A DNA stretch of 64,000 nucleotides. Source: Endozoicomonas gorgoniicola (GTDB lineage: Bacteria; Pseudomonadota; Gammaproteobacteria; Pseudomonadales; Endozoicomonadaceae). Below are positions 1-8,795 of the stretch, piece by piece (position 1 is the first letter of the stretch; the number at the start of each line of letters is the position of its first letter). Below the pieces are notes generated by a model. That model had not been told where the DNA came from. It made no database searches and saw only the letters and a program-made list of their open reading frames with translations. The stretch lies in the NCBI RefSeq assembly GCF_025562715.2, contig NZ_JAPFCC010000001.1, forward strand, positions 2,684,501 through 2,748,500, written 5' to 3'. A program made the translations under genes and the position numbers.

Positions 1-756
1 ATTTGCCTGAAAGATAATACGAGTATCCATGCAGCCTCTGTGTGGATCAAAATCAGTGGGTGGCGAGAGCACTGTGATGTTATTCAGTTTGGCTGACGGG
101 TGAATTCTCAGGCGGCTGTCTTTGTTTTCATCCATTACCAGAACAGCTTCCGGGAATTTGGTATAAGATAACGGCTCCCCTGACAGGACGGACGACATGA
201 AACCTGTTTTCTGATCGCTGTCTGTACGGACGCTTTCTATTCTGAAAAAAACAACAGGTTCATCAGGCTCTGGTTCCTGAAGAGAAGACTTGCCAACAAG
301 GTTAACTTTGATGTCAATACTGGCATCAAGAAAGTAAGTGCCTTCTATCTCGACAGTACAACCAGGGGGAGATGTATGTAACACATTAAGTAATTGTTCA
401 GTATCTCCCTTTGAAACTTTAGAAAAGCACCCTCTCTGCTGCCTGTCCGGTAAATGGTTGAAAGGCCGTAATGAATTGTCAGGACTATTTTTAGTGCCTG
501 AGTATTGAGAATTATCAGTGTTTATTGGCCAGAAGTTTGTATTTGTACGAAAGACCAGTGCAGCCATCGCAAAGGCAGCCATCTCCTTACGGACTGGCAA
601 ATAACTGGCTGACATTAACTCTTGTGCAATCAGGCCTTGCGCGCAAAATACAAGTGCAGAGAATGGCAGAACAAAATTCACCGTAAAGTATTTATTACGG
701 GAAACAGAAAAAGTAGCAGGAAAAACATTTGATAGTTTGAATAGACAACCAAGCAT
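1..756 (-). CDS. Secreted protein of unknown function, 3'-truncated, possible beta-helix
   Basis: An open frame reads on the minus strand from an ATG at 756 to the window edge without a stop (252 codons visible), so the C-terminus is missing. Residues about 25-45 are hydrophobic and end near CAQGLIAQ, consistent with a Sec signal or anchor. A later segment (GCTVEIEGTYFLDASIDIKV, then NLVG) has the rhythm of the first rungs of pectin-lyase-like right-handed beta-helix proteins, which often begin with a statement of a width or threshold followed by short beta strands. That fold is inference from pattern only. No catalytic residues can be assigned. It lies downstream of sppA in the same direction but 222 bases away, so shared transcription is uncertain. 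Confidence 0.6.
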   Translation of the reverse strand, partial: MLGCLFKLSNVFPATFSVSRNKYFTVNFVLPFSALVFCAQGLIAQELMSASYLPVRKEMAAFAMAALVFRTNTNFWPINTDNSQYSGTKNSPDNSLRPFNHLPDRQQRGCFSKVSKGDTEQLLNVLHTSPPGCTVEIEGTYFLDASIDIKVNLVGKSSLQEPEPDEPVVFFRIESVRTDSDQKTGFMSSVLSGEPLSYTKFPEAVLVMDENKDSRLRIHPSAKLNNITVLSPPTDFDPHRGCMDTRIIFQAN

Positions 757-978
757 AAGCAACCGCCCGCGCAAGTAGTAGTGCGAACTAATCGTAGACG
801 ATTGATAACCTTGCGTTACACTATTTTTTGATATGCATTCTGGTTAAATGAAGGTGTTAACATTATTTGAGTAAAATCGCTGTTCGCCGCCCGCCTTCCG
901 CTATTCGCCGTTGGCTATTAGCTGTTACTGCCAACAGCGGGCTACGGATAACGGACAGCGAAAAGCGGCGACCGCCAG
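757..978. other. Intergenic spacer rich in degenerate short repeats
   Basis: This spacer lies between sppA and the truncated secreted gene. Positions about 880-975 are made of degenerate, partly self-complementary words around GCTGTT/AACAGC and CGCTATTCGCCG. One perfect small hairpin (GCTGTT, six-base loop, AACAGC) is visible. It could be an eroded extragenic repeat. I see no gene here. Confidence 0.35.
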
Positions 979-1965
979 TCAGCGGAGGGTTACACCCTCA
1001 AGCCCCAGCGTTTTGATGACCGCACCACTGAAACTAACGCCCATATCTCTGGCAAATTTTTCCAGTGGCGACAGACGGGCAGTAAAGTCAACAATGGTTT
1101 CATTACCCACCACTTCCCGGGCAACATAACCCGCACTCCCCAGACCATCAACCAGACCAAGCCCGACAGCATTTTCACCTGTCCAGACCATGCCGGAGAA
1201 AATTACCTTGTCGTCGGTCAGTCGATCACCACGACCGGCTTTAACGGCGTTGATAAACTGATGATGAATACTGTCCAGCGATTCCTGCCAGCGTGTAGTC
1301 GCTTCTTCATCCATTGGCAGAAATGGATCGTTAAAGGCTTTGTACTCACCCGCTGTATAAGTACGACGGGTAATGCCCAGCTTGTCTATTGCCTCGACAA
1401 AACCAAAGCCTGATGACACCACACCAATAGACCCGACAAGACTGGCTTTATCGGCATAAATTTCATCCGCTGCGGCAGCCACGTAATAGCCTCCAGAGGC
1501 ACCGATATCCATAATCACGGAGTACAGTGGCGTCTCTGGATACTTGCTACGCAGCCGACGAATTTCATCGTAAATATAACCTGCCTGTACAGGGCTTCCA
1601 CCCGGACTGTTAATACGAAGAATAACGCCTTTGGTACCGGGATCTTCAAAGGCAGCCCGCAAGCCTCCCACAATAACGTCAGCACTGGCATCGTTACCAT
1701 CAGCAATCACACCACTAACATCCACCAGCGCTGTGTGCCCACCAGAAGGCTCCATTACCGGAACATCAACACGAAAAGCGGAATAAAAAATGCCAATGGT
1801 GGCAAACAGCCAGGTAAAGGTCAGCAGCTTGAAAAAAATACCCCAGCGGCGAGCCCGACGCTGCTCTTTCAATGCACCTTCAGCCAGGTTTTCAATCAGC
1901 TTCCAGGCCTTACCATCATCCTTATCGGACAGAACCGACTCAGACTCCTTCCAGTTATCTTCCAT
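979..1965 (-). CDS. sppA: Signal peptide peptidase SppA (short form, S49 family)
   Basis: Membrane serine protease that degrades cleaved signal peptides in the periplasm. At 328 residues it is the short, single-domain form rather than the doubled E. coli type. A cytoplasmic N-terminus is followed by one transmembrane helix at about 42-63. The S49 core follows: the oxyanion-type glycine motif NSPGGS near 119-124, the nucleophile Ser157 in GASGGY, and the probable general base Lys209 in TAGEYKAF, equivalent to the Ser/Lys dyad of B. subtilis SppA. It is the last gene of the rluC–HAD–sppA run on the minus strand, the order seen in pseudomonads. The gap to the HAD gene is 66 bases and contains the 10-bp tandem repeat described separately. 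Confidence 0.93.
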   Translation of the reverse strand: MEDNWKESESVLSDKDDGKAWKLIENLAEGALKEQRRARRWGIFFKLLTFTWLFATIGIFYSAFRVDVPVMEPSGGHTALVDVSGVIADGNDASADVIVGGLRAAFEDPGTKGVILRINSPGGSPVQAGYIYDEIRRLRSKYPETPLYSVIMDIGASGGYYVAAAADEIYADKASLVGSIGVVSSGFGFVEAIDKLGITRRTYTAGEYKAFNDPFLPMDEEATTRWQESLDSIHHQFINAVKAGRGDRLTDDKVIFSGMVWTGENAVGLGLVDGLGSAGYVAREVVGNETIVDFTARLSPLEKFARDMGVSFSGAVIKTLGLEGVTLR

Positions 1966-2010
1966 CTTTACTCCGGGGCTTAGCGCCCAACAACGATTAT
2001 TTTTTTAATG

Positions 2011-2050
2011 CGTAGCTATGTTTAGCTATGTTCAGCCATGTTCAGCTATG
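2011..2050. repeat. 10-bp tandem repeat, four units, across the HAD gene stop
   Basis: Four 10-bp units related to TTCAGCTATG are arrayed in exact register from 2011 to 2050. The upper two units encode the last residues of the HAD phosphatase and supply its stop codon (2032-2034); the other two lie downstream. The phosphatase C-terminus is therefore made of repeat DNA. Confidence 0.8.
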
Positions 2051-2697
2051 CTCACCCATTCGACCAGGTCATCAAAGCTGTCAGCAACAAACACAGGATC
2101 GTGATTTAACAATTGCTCTTTTGGCTGGGCGCCATAGGTGACAGCCACCCGATCCATCCCCAGGTTTTCTGCCATCTGCAGATCAAACCCGGCATCGCCC
2201 ACCATAAGAGCCTGTTCAACAGGAATATCCAGCTCTTCCAGTAACTGTTTCAGCATTAACGGGTCAGGCTTTGAGCGTGTCTCATCAGCACAACGGGACG
2301 CCTGAAAATACTCATGGTACTGATTGGCAGTCATGGACCGGTCTAAACCATTTCGACTCTTACCCGTTGCCACCGCCATAGTGATACCCTGGTCACGCAG
2401 TATGTTCAGCCCGTCTGTGACACCCGGAAACGGAACAGAAGGCTGCGTCTCAAGCCGGTTGTATTCTTCACGGTACTGTTTAATAAACTGCTGCAACTGT
2501 TCATCAGTCAGTGACGGATACAGCTTACGAATGGCATTCGTCAGGCTCAGTCCAATCACACCTTTATAAGCCACATCATCCAGCTGCGGCAACCCCAACT
2601 GCTCAGCAGCAATAGCCAGAGAACGGGTAATAGCAGGGACAGAATCAATCAGGGTTCCATCCCAGTCAAAAATAATTAATGAATAACGTTTTTCCAA
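2032..2697 (-). CDS. HAD-superfamily phosphatase (phosphoglycolate phosphatase-like)
   Basis: A 221-residue haloacid dehalogenase hydrolase. Motif I is FDWDGT with the nucleophile Asp11 and Asp13, motif II lies around VATGKSRNG, and the C-terminal acidic motif is VGDAGFDLQMA. A helical cap occupies roughly residues 20-85, as in subclass IA enzymes such as Gph and PgmB. The substrate cannot be read from sequence; small phosphorylated metabolites are typical of the class. It sits between rluC and sppA, its usual position in Pseudomonas. The last residues are encoded by a tandem repeat, so the C-terminus may differ from relatives. Confidence 0.88.
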   Translation of the reverse strand: MEKRYSLIIFDWDGTLIDSVPAITRSLAIAAEQLGLPQLDDVAYKGVIGLSLTNAIRKLYPSLTDEQLQQFIKQYREEYNRLETQPSVPFPGVTDGLNILRDQGITMAVATGKSRNGLDRSMTANQYHEYFQASRCADETRSKPDPLMLKQLLEELDIPVEQALMVGDAGFDLQMAENLGMDRVAVTYGAQPKEQLLNHDPVFVADSFDDLVEWVSIAEHG

Positions 2698-2718
2698 TTT
2701 ATTTAATTCTCTACTTCT

Positions 2719-2835
2719 CTATCAAGCTGACGGCTCTATCAGGCTGACGGCTCTATCAAGCTGACGGCTCTATCAGGCTGACGGCTCTATCAGGCTGACG
2801 GCTCTATCAGGCTGACGGCTCTATCAGGCTGACGG
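2719..2835. repeat. 17-bp tandem repeat, about seven copies, HAD–rluC junction
   Basis: Six full copies and one 15-base partial copy of CTATCARGCTGACGGCT run from 2719 to 2835. The base marked R alternates between A and G in the first copies and is then fixed as G. The final copy enters rluC and provides its last codons and TGA stop (2824-2826). On the transcribed (minus) strand every unit carries a TGA. Near-identity of the copies indicates recent expansion, so copy number is likely variable between strains. Confidence 0.92.
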
Positions 2836-3837
2836 TCCGTCGCGCTCACTTCCAAGGGTTTCCAGAACAGCCTGCAAATCAGGCGACAGTGGTGCATCAA
2901 CGGTCAAAGGCGTGCCATCAGGCAGGGTAAGCTTCAATCGTGCCGCATGCAGAAACAGTCGCTTCAGGCCAAAGTTCCGGTAGCGTTTATTGTCCTCGTC
3001 TGTACCGTATTTGTCATCACCCAGAATGGCGTAACCGGCATGCAGGCAATGCACACGAATCTGATGCGTACGCCCGGTAATCGGGCTGGCTTCCACTAGA
3101 GTTGCGCTTTCACCCTGGTGGTTGTAACGCTCCAGCACCTGATAACGGGTTCTGGATTTTTTACCGTCCAGATCGACCCGAACCATGCGCTCACCCGATT
3201 GCAGTGTGTTTTTTAACAACGGCGCATTCACCAGCACTTTGCGACTTGGCCAACGCCCGATCACCAGGGCGTTATAAATTTTACTGACCTTGTCTTCCTG
3301 AAACTGGTTATGCAGATAACGCAACATACTGCGACGCTTGGCAATCATCAGACAGCCGGAGGTATCACGATCCAGCCGGTGTACCAGTTCCAGACTGCGG
3401 GCGTCCGGGCGAATTTTGCGCATCGCCTCAATCACGCCAAAGTTGATACCACTCCCCCCATGAACCGCAATGCCAGAAGGCTTGTTAATAATGATCAGCT
3501 GGTCGTCTTCATAAATAATGGAAGACTCCAGTTTTTCTGTAAGGCCACCACCCACTATGACTTTATCGGTCTTTTCAGCCACACGAATGGGCGGAATACG
3601 CAGCACATCGCCATCCTGCAAACGATAGGCAGCAGTTATTCGCTTTTTATTTACCCGTACTTCACCTTTGCGAATAACCCGGTAAACACGGGTTTTCGGA
3701 ACACCTTTCAGCACCCGAACCAGATAGTTGTCAACACGCTGACCAGCATCATCAGCATCAATGCTGACCAGTCGTACTTTAGGGCGATCCGCTTGAGCAG
3801 AAGCTGAATCGCGGGAATCATTGAGTCGTCTGTCCAT
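2824..3837 (-). CDS. rluC: 23S rRNA pseudouridine synthase RluC
   Basis: RluA-family pseudouridine synthase that in E. coli modifies 23S rRNA U955, U2504 and U2580. At 337 residues it has an N-terminal S4 RNA-binding domain (about 28-85, with QRVDNYLVRVL and GEVRVNKKRI) and the catalytic domain. The signature HRLDRDTSG contains catalytic Asp156, and the downstream RTHQIRVHC motif is intact. The ATG at 3837 gives about 20 residues ahead of the S4 domain, normal for the family. It is first of the rluC–HAD–sppA unit and divergent from rne, as in pseudomonads. Its 3' end is built from the 17-bp repeat. Confidence 0.93.
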   Translation of the reverse strand: MDRRLNDSRDSASAQADRPKVRLVSIDADDAGQRVDNYLVRVLKGVPKTRVYRVIRKGEVRVNKKRITAAYRLQDGDVLRIPPIRVAEKTDKVIVGGGLTEKLESSIIYEDDQLIIINKPSGIAVHGGSGINFGVIEAMRKIRPDARSLELVHRLDRDTSGCLMIAKRRSMLRYLHNQFQEDKVSKIYNALVIGRWPSRKVLVNAPLLKNTLQSGERMVRVDLDGKKSRTRYQVLERYNHQGESATLVEASPITGRTHQIRVHCLHAGYAILGDDKYGTDEDNKRYRNFGLKRLFLHAARLKLTLPDGTPLTVDAPLSPDLQAVLETLGSERDGPSA

Positions 3838-4497
3838 GGGCGCATCTTACCAGCTTTGGCTCATTTGAAGCACTTACAGATTACTGATATAGTTGAGGCA
3901 CTGTCCTGCGCATAACCGAAAGGGCAGTTCGATTTACGAAACCCAGGCAAGACCAGAGCTAAAAATAGCGGTCGCCGACTCAGGACATCACGGAATCACC
4001 ATAAAGCTTCCCCGATGCCGGGTCGATGAAATACTTGGGACAGAAGTTAAGCCATGAGCAGATAATTCGATTTCATCACTCCAGGTAATAAAATCGAATT
4101 TTCATGGTATAGAGCACGGCAAGAGCCGTGGATAACATAAACAGAGCTACTCTCTGTCGAGCAACGCCCCCTGATTCCGGGCGTGAGGAAGGTCCCGGGA
4201 CTGTCAGCAATTATAATCGGCTTTATTTATTTTGAAACGCCGAGTCATTCCCCGGTAAGAATTCCATTCCTGCGCCCAGTACTTGCCTGAACCAAGCACT
4301 TCAGGAAGTACTAATGTGTCATATCGTTACCCTCACAGACCACAGAAGTGTTGTATGCTGGTCTGACGGTGTAAGTCTGATGGCAGTTAATAAAACCGGT
4401 TTACTCCGCATCGTGTTAAGCCCGAGTGACAAACCGGAAAAGAAAGAGCGGGCCGTTCCGGCACGAGAGGCTAGCCTCTAAACCGTATCGGTACTCT
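3838..4497 (+). promoter_or_regulatory. Long structured 5' leader and promoter region of rne
   Basis: 660 bases separate divergent rluC and rne with no convincing gene. In enterobacteria rne has a long leader whose hairpins let RNase E cleave its own mRNA. Visible structures here are a perfect 10-bp inverted repeat (4064-4073 with 4091-4100), a 6-bp hairpin with tetraloop (4115-4130), another 6-bp hairpin (4141-4157), and a stem pairing CAGACC with GGTCTG around 4338-4369. Autoregulation is inferred by analogy. I could not align the E. coli hp2/hp3 elements by eye. Confidence 0.5.
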
Positions 4498-7400
4498 ATG
4501 AAGAGAATGTTAATCAACGCAACTCAATCGGAAGAGTTGCGTGTTGCACTGGTAGACGGACAACGCCTGTATGATCTGGATATAGAATCAGGCGCCCGTG
4601 AGCAGAAAAAAGCCAACATCTACAAAGGCAAGATCACTCGTGTCGAGCCAAGCCTCGAAGCAGCTTTTGTTGACTTCGGCGCTGAACGTCATGGTTTCCT
4701 GCCCCTGAAAGAAATTTCACGGGAATATTTCAACTCATCCTATTCCGGTGGGCGTCCCAGCATTAAGGACGTCATCAAGGAAGGTCAGGAAGTCATTATC
4801 CAGGTGGATAAGGAAGAGCGCGGCAACAAAGGCGCGGCTCTGACCACACTGGTCAGCCTGGCTGGACGCTACCTGGTTCTGATGCCAAACAACCCCCGTG
4901 CCGGTGGCATTTCCCGTCGTATTGAAGGTGATGAACGAGCTGAGTTGCGTGAAACCCTGAGCCAGCTGAATATCCCTGCTGAAATGGGCGTCATTGTTCG
5001 CACCGCAGGCCTGGGTCGTAACCAGGAAGAACTGCAGTGGGATCTGGATTACCTGCTTCAGCTCTGGAGTTCCATCAAGGAGGCCGCCGAGCAGCCAGCC
5101 CCTCTGCTGATCTATCAGGAAAGCAACGTCATCATCCGTGCCATTCGCGACTACCTGCGTCAGGACATCGGCGAAGTACTGATCGACAAGCAGTCTGTCT
5201 ATGACGAAGCCGTTACCTTCATCAAGCAGGTGATGCCGCAGTACGAGCATAAGATCAAGCTCTACAAAGACAGCATTCCACTGTTCAACCGCTTCCAGAT
5301 CGAATCCCAGATTGAAACCGCCTTCCAGCGTGAAGTACGCCTGCCCTCCGGTGGCTCTATTGTTATCGATCCGACCGAAGCCCTGGTATCCATCGACATC
5401 AACTCTGCCCGGGCTACCCGTGGTGGCGATATCGAAGAAACGGCGCTGAACACCAACCTAGAAGCCGCTGACGAAATCGCCCGCCAACTGCGTCTGCGCG
5501 ACATCGGCGGCCTGATCGTGATCGACTTTATCGACATGAGCCACAACCGCAACCAGCGCGAGGTTGAAAACCGTATCCGTCAGGCTCTGTCCATGGACCG
5601 CGCCAGAGTTCAGACTGGCCGCATCTCCCGCTTCGGCCTGCTGGAAATGTCCCGTCAGCGTCTGCGTCCATCCCTGGGTGAAACCAGTGGTGTTGTTTGC
5701 CCACGCTGCTCCGGACAAGGCACTATCCGGGATATCGAATCCCTGGCTCTGTCCATCCTGCGTCTGATGGAAGAAGAAGCCATGAAGGACAAGACCTCTG
5801 AAATCCGTGCCCAGGTGCCGGTATCAGTGGCTGCCTTCCTGCTGAACGAAAAACGTTCAATGATTGCCAAAATCGAGAAGCGTCACCAGGCTCGCGTTAT
5901 TGTTATTCCAAACGCCAATCTGGACACTCCTCACTACGACGTTCAACGCCTGCGCGATGACCATGTTGCCGAACACGTTGAAAGCAGTTACGAGATTCTG
6001 GAAGCTGAAGACACGGTCGAACAGTCGGTCGCTACAGCCAAGCCTGCTCCCCGCCAGGAAGCAGCCGTCAAGACTGTTGCGCCTGCTCAACCAGCCCCTG
6101 TAAAGCAGGAAAAGCCCGGTCTGATCCGCTCTTTTGTTAAAGCCCTGGGCGGACTGTTTGGCGCTGAAGAAAGCACCGAAGAGCAGCCTAAGAAGACCCA
6201 GAGCCGTCAAAAGCCTCAGCCTTCTTCCCGTCCTCAGCGTGAACGCCAGCAGCCTCAGCAGCGCAGACAGCGCAGCAGTCGCGACCAGCAACGTGAAACC
6301 CGTGACAACCGTCGCGAACAGAGCGACGAACAACGCCAGAACCGTAACGAACGTCGTCGTGGCGGCCGTCAGGATCGTAGCGACTCTCGTTACGAGCAAC
6401 GTGGCGACTCCCGCAGCGAGCAACGTAACGAGCAGGGCGACAACCGTCAGCAGCGCCAGCCTCGCCAGAGACAGGATCGTCAGGAAAGTCGCAGTCAGCG
6501 CCAGAAGCAGGAGCGCTTTGACCGCGAAGAACAGGTTTCCCGCAATGAAAGCCGGAGCGACGCCCATAAAGCCGATACTCTGAACCAGGAACCTGAACAA
6601 CAGGGTGAAGACAACCGTCGCCGTCGCCGTCCGGGTTCTGCCCAGCGTCGTCGCAGCAACCGTCCGACTCAGCGTGACCGCAATGTACAGGATCAGCCAA
6701 CGCTGCCATCCCTGTCCAAACCGCAGGAGTCCAAACCGCAGGAGTCCAGGCCACAAGAACCAAAAGCACAGGAAAAGCCAGCTGCAGCGCAGGAAGCCAA
6801 ACCTGCTCCGGAAGCAAGAGCTGAGACACCAAAAGAGCGTAAGCCTGCGCCTCAGCCAGTAGCGAAAGCTGCTCCTGCAGACGCACAACCAGCTCCGAAA
6901 GCGCAACAGCCAAAACCTGAATTACAGATTCCGGCTGAAGCAGAAAAAACAGAGAAACCCATCATTGCCAAGCCTGCAGTCGAGGCAACTGACTCAGCAG
7001 AAAAAGCTGAACCTGCTGCAGACGTACGCAATGAAGCACCTGAATATGCTACTCGGGAACCACGTATGACTGAAATGGCCAAAGCGGTAGCGGCGAGCCA
7101 TCAGCCTACGATCCCTGTTGAGACGGCTCCGGTTACTACTCCAGTAGAACTCACTCAGCCTGAAGCCCGGGCCGATCAGACTTTTGGTGATGCAGTAGAG
7201 CAGCTGCAAAATGCCCTGACTCAGCTGGCTGAAAAGCCTGAGGAAACCAGTGCAGACACCGCTCAGGTTGTAAAACCAGCTGCTGAAAAGCCAGCAGAAT
7301 CTGCTGCCCAACAGCCTGTTGCTCAACAGCCTGCCGCTCAACAACCTGCCGCTCAACAAAAAGCTGCGAAGCCAGTGGTTCAGGAAACAGCTCCCGCTGC

Positions 7401-7599
7401 TGAAGAACAGGAAGCTGCTACAACAGCTCCTGACGTATCTGAACTTCAGGCACAGGTGGAAAGCACCTCTGAAAATCAGAGACCAGCTCGCCGTCGTCGC
7501 CGCAGTCGTGCCATGAACGACCCTCGACTGAAGCGGCAGCAGGCTGGACAAACCAAGGAAAGCAACCAGTCTGACTCCCAGACAGAAGCTTCCCGGTAA
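4498..7599 (+). CDS. rne: Ribonuclease E
   Basis: Essential endoribonuclease and degradosome scaffold; cleaves single-stranded AU-rich RNA and matures rRNA and tRNA. 1033 residues from the ATG at 4498, where MKRMLINATQ matches the canonical N-terminus; an upstream in-frame GTG at 4426 is rejected. The catalytic half has the S1 domain (about 35-125), the 5' sensor, and DNase I-like metal ligands Asp300 (SIDINSARATRGG) and Asp343 (IVIDFIDM). The zinc-link is Cys401/Cys404 in CPRCSGQG, which holds the tetramer. From about 500 the C-terminal half is low-complexity. An Arg/Gln/Asp-rich block (about 560-750) is followed by Pro/Ala/Glu/Lys-rich sequence with repeated QPAAQ units, and the chain ends in an RRRRRSR patch. 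A GLIRSFVKALGGLFG-type amphipathic helix near 540-555 resembles the membrane-targeting segment. Confidence 0.97.
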   Translation: MKRMLINATQSEELRVALVDGQRLYDLDIESGAREQKKANIYKGKITRVEPSLEAAFVDFGAERHGFLPLKEISREYFNSSYSGGRPSIKDVIKEGQEVIIQVDKEERGNKGAALTTLVSLAGRYLVLMPNNPRAGGISRRIEGDERAELRETLSQLNIPAEMGVIVRTAGLGRNQEELQWDLDYLLQLWSSIKEAAEQPAPLLIYQESNVIIRAIRDYLRQDIGEVLIDKQSVYDEAVTFIKQVMPQYEHKIKLYKDSIPLFNRFQIESQIETAFQREVRLPSGGSIVIDPTEALVSIDINSARATRGGDIEETALNTNLEAADEIARQLRLRDIGGLIVIDFIDMSHNRNQREVENRIRQALSMDRARVQTGRISRFGLLEMSRQRLRPSLGETSGVVCPRCSGQGTIRDIESLALSILRLMEEEAMKDKTSEIRAQVPVSVAAFLLNEKRSMIAKIEKRHQARVIVIPNANLDTPHYDVQRLRDDHVAEHVESSYEILEAEDTVEQSVATAKPAPRQEAAVKTVAPAQPAPVKQEKPGLIRSFVKALGGLFGAEESTEEQPKKTQSRQKPQPSSRPQRERQQPQQRRQRSSRDQQRETRDNRREQSDEQRQNRNERRRGGRQDRSDSRYEQRGDSRSEQRNEQGDNRQQRQPRQRQDRQESRSQRQKQERFDREEQVSRNESRSDAHKADTLNQEPEQQGEDNRRRRRPGSAQRRRSNRPTQRDRNVQDQPTLPSLSKPQESKPQESRPQEPKAQEKPAAAQEAKPAPEARAETPKERKPAPQPVAKAAPADAQPAPKAQQPKPELQIPAEAEKTEKPIIAKPAVEATDSAEKAEPAADVRNEAPEYATREPRMTEMAKAVAASHQPTIPVETAPVTTPVELTQPEARADQTFGDAVEQLQNALTQLAEKPEETSADTAQVVKPAAEKPAESAAQQPVAQQPAAQQPAAQQKAAKPVVQETAPAAEEQEAATTAPDVSELQAQVESTSENQRPARRRRRSRAMNDPRLKRQQAGQTKESNQSDSQTEASR

Positions 7600-7620
7600 G
7601 CCTCTGTCAATTTGAAACAA

Positions 7621-7650
7621 AAAGGGCGTACCATTTTCGGTACGCCCTTT
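7621..7650. terminator. Intrinsic terminator between rne and murB
   Basis: A perfect 12-bp stem (7621-7632 with 7639-7650) with a six-base loop carries an A-run on one side and a T-run on the other. It lies 21 bases after the rne stop and also faces the end of convergent murB, so it can act in both directions. Confidence 0.9.
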
Positions 7651-7775
7651 TGCTATAAACAACCATTAATACGCTAAAAGTTCGCCAGAAGCGCATCATT
7701 CAGCCGGTAAATATCTTCACGAAAACGCACCCGACCATTTTTTTCTGGCCAAGGGCAGACTTTCAGCACTAACGA

Positions 7776-8795
7776 TTAATAAACCCTCGGTTCCATTTCC
7801 AGAGCCACACCAAACACCGCCTTCACCTTTTGCTGAATGACGCCAGCCAGATGAAGCAGTTCATCGGGCTCAGCACCACCATGATTCACCAGCACCAACG
7901 CCTGATACTGATAGGTACCGACACACCCTTCGCGGTAACCTCGCAAACCTGCCTTATCGATGAGCCAGCCAGCAGCCAGTTTCCACTGTTCATCAAAGGG
8001 GAAGGCAACCAGATCAGGAAACTCTGCTCTCAGCCGTTTAACAACATCAGCGTTCACGACCGGATTTTTAAAAAAACTACCGGCATTACCCAGAACATTT
8101 GGATCAGGCAGTTTCTGCATACGCACGTCAGCAACCGCTTCACTGATCTCCATACCCGTTGGCGACCGATGACCGCAGCGCTGCGCCAGCTCCTGCTGCA
8201 ACTGTCCATAGCCAAGCTTTGGCTGCAAACCGGGAGACAGACGAAAGTTCACGGATGTGATGATAAACTGGTCGCGCAAGGCATGTTTAAACACGGAATC
8301 CCGATAGCCAAACTGACACTCTTTCAGAAAAAAACGACGAAGTTCACCCGAGTGAATCTCAACCGCTTCGAGGCTTTCAAAAGAGTCTTTCAGCTCAACA
8401 CCATAAGCCCCAATATTCTGAATAGGTGCCGCCCCGACATGGCCGGGAATCAGCGACAGATTTTCCAGCCCATAAGCCTGTTCAGCCAGAGTCCAGCGCA
8501 CCAGCTCATGCCAGTTTTCACCAGCTCCGGCCCGAACCATGACGGCTTCATCTGAACGCTCAAGCACGGAACGTTCCCGCAGGTTAACAGCGATCACCAG
8601 GGCTTCAACATCACCACTTAAAACCAGGTTGCTTCCCCCACCCAGCGGGACGATGTCCAGCTTCTGCTTCCGGGCAAAGCCCAATGCCTCCTGCAGTTGT
8701 TCAACTGAGGTAACTTCTACAAAATAACGGGCTGAAACCTGAAAACCGAAAGTGTTTCGGCTTTTCAGGGAATAATTTTCAACAATATTCATCAA
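7776..8795 (-). CDS. murB: UDP-N-acetylenolpyruvoylglucosamine reductase MurB (type I)
   Basis: FAD-dependent cytoplasmic enzyme that reduces enolpyruvyl-UDP-GlcNAc to UDP-MurNAc, the second committed step of peptidoglycan synthesis. 339 residues. FAD-binding motifs are PLGGGSNL (50-57) and NLSLIPGHVGAAPIQNIGAYG (around 112-132). Proposed catalytic residues are Arg165 (GYRDSVF), Ser240 (NAGSFFKNP, the proton donor) and a C-terminal Glu in LEMEPR. The GYRDS loop identifies type I. The start overlaps the kdsB stop by four bases (ATGA), indicating translational coupling. Confidence 0.96.
   Translation of the reverse strand: MMNIVENYSLKSRNTFGFQVSARYFVEVTSVEQLQEALGFARKQKLDIVPLGGGSNLVLSGDVEALVIAVNLRERSVLERSDEAVMVRAGAGENWHELVRWTLAEQAYGLENLSLIPGHVGAAPIQNIGAYGVELKDSFESLEAVEIHSGELRRFFLKECQFGYRDSVFKHALRDQFIITSVNFRLSPGLQPKLGYGQLQQELAQRCGHRSPTGMEISEAVADVRMQKLPDPNVLGNAGSFFKNPVVNADVVKRLRAEFPDLVAFPFDEQWKLAAGWLIDKAGLRGYREGCVGTYQYQALVLVNHGGAEPDELLHLAGVIQQKVKAVFGVALEMEPRVY

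Noticed and set aside
2719..2835. CRISPR array
   Set aside because: The units are head-to-tail with no spacers, and no cas gene is in the window. The same applies to the arrays at 22886 and 42431.
4426..4497. Upstream in-frame GTG extending RNase E by 24 residues
   Set aside because: The family N-terminus starts exactly at the ATG at 4498, and the extra residues look like untranslated leader.
3838..4497. tRNA or small protein gene upstream of rne
   Set aside because: No cloverleaf with the conserved TTCGA-type arm in a proper context and no coding frame with a start signal; the DNA is better explained as leader.
5857..6906. 349-residue open frame on the minus strand inside rne
   Set aside because: Antisense to the Arg/Gln-rich rne tail. 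Its Leu/Phe/Arg-rich content is the complement of that low-complexity DNA, with no start signal or family motif.
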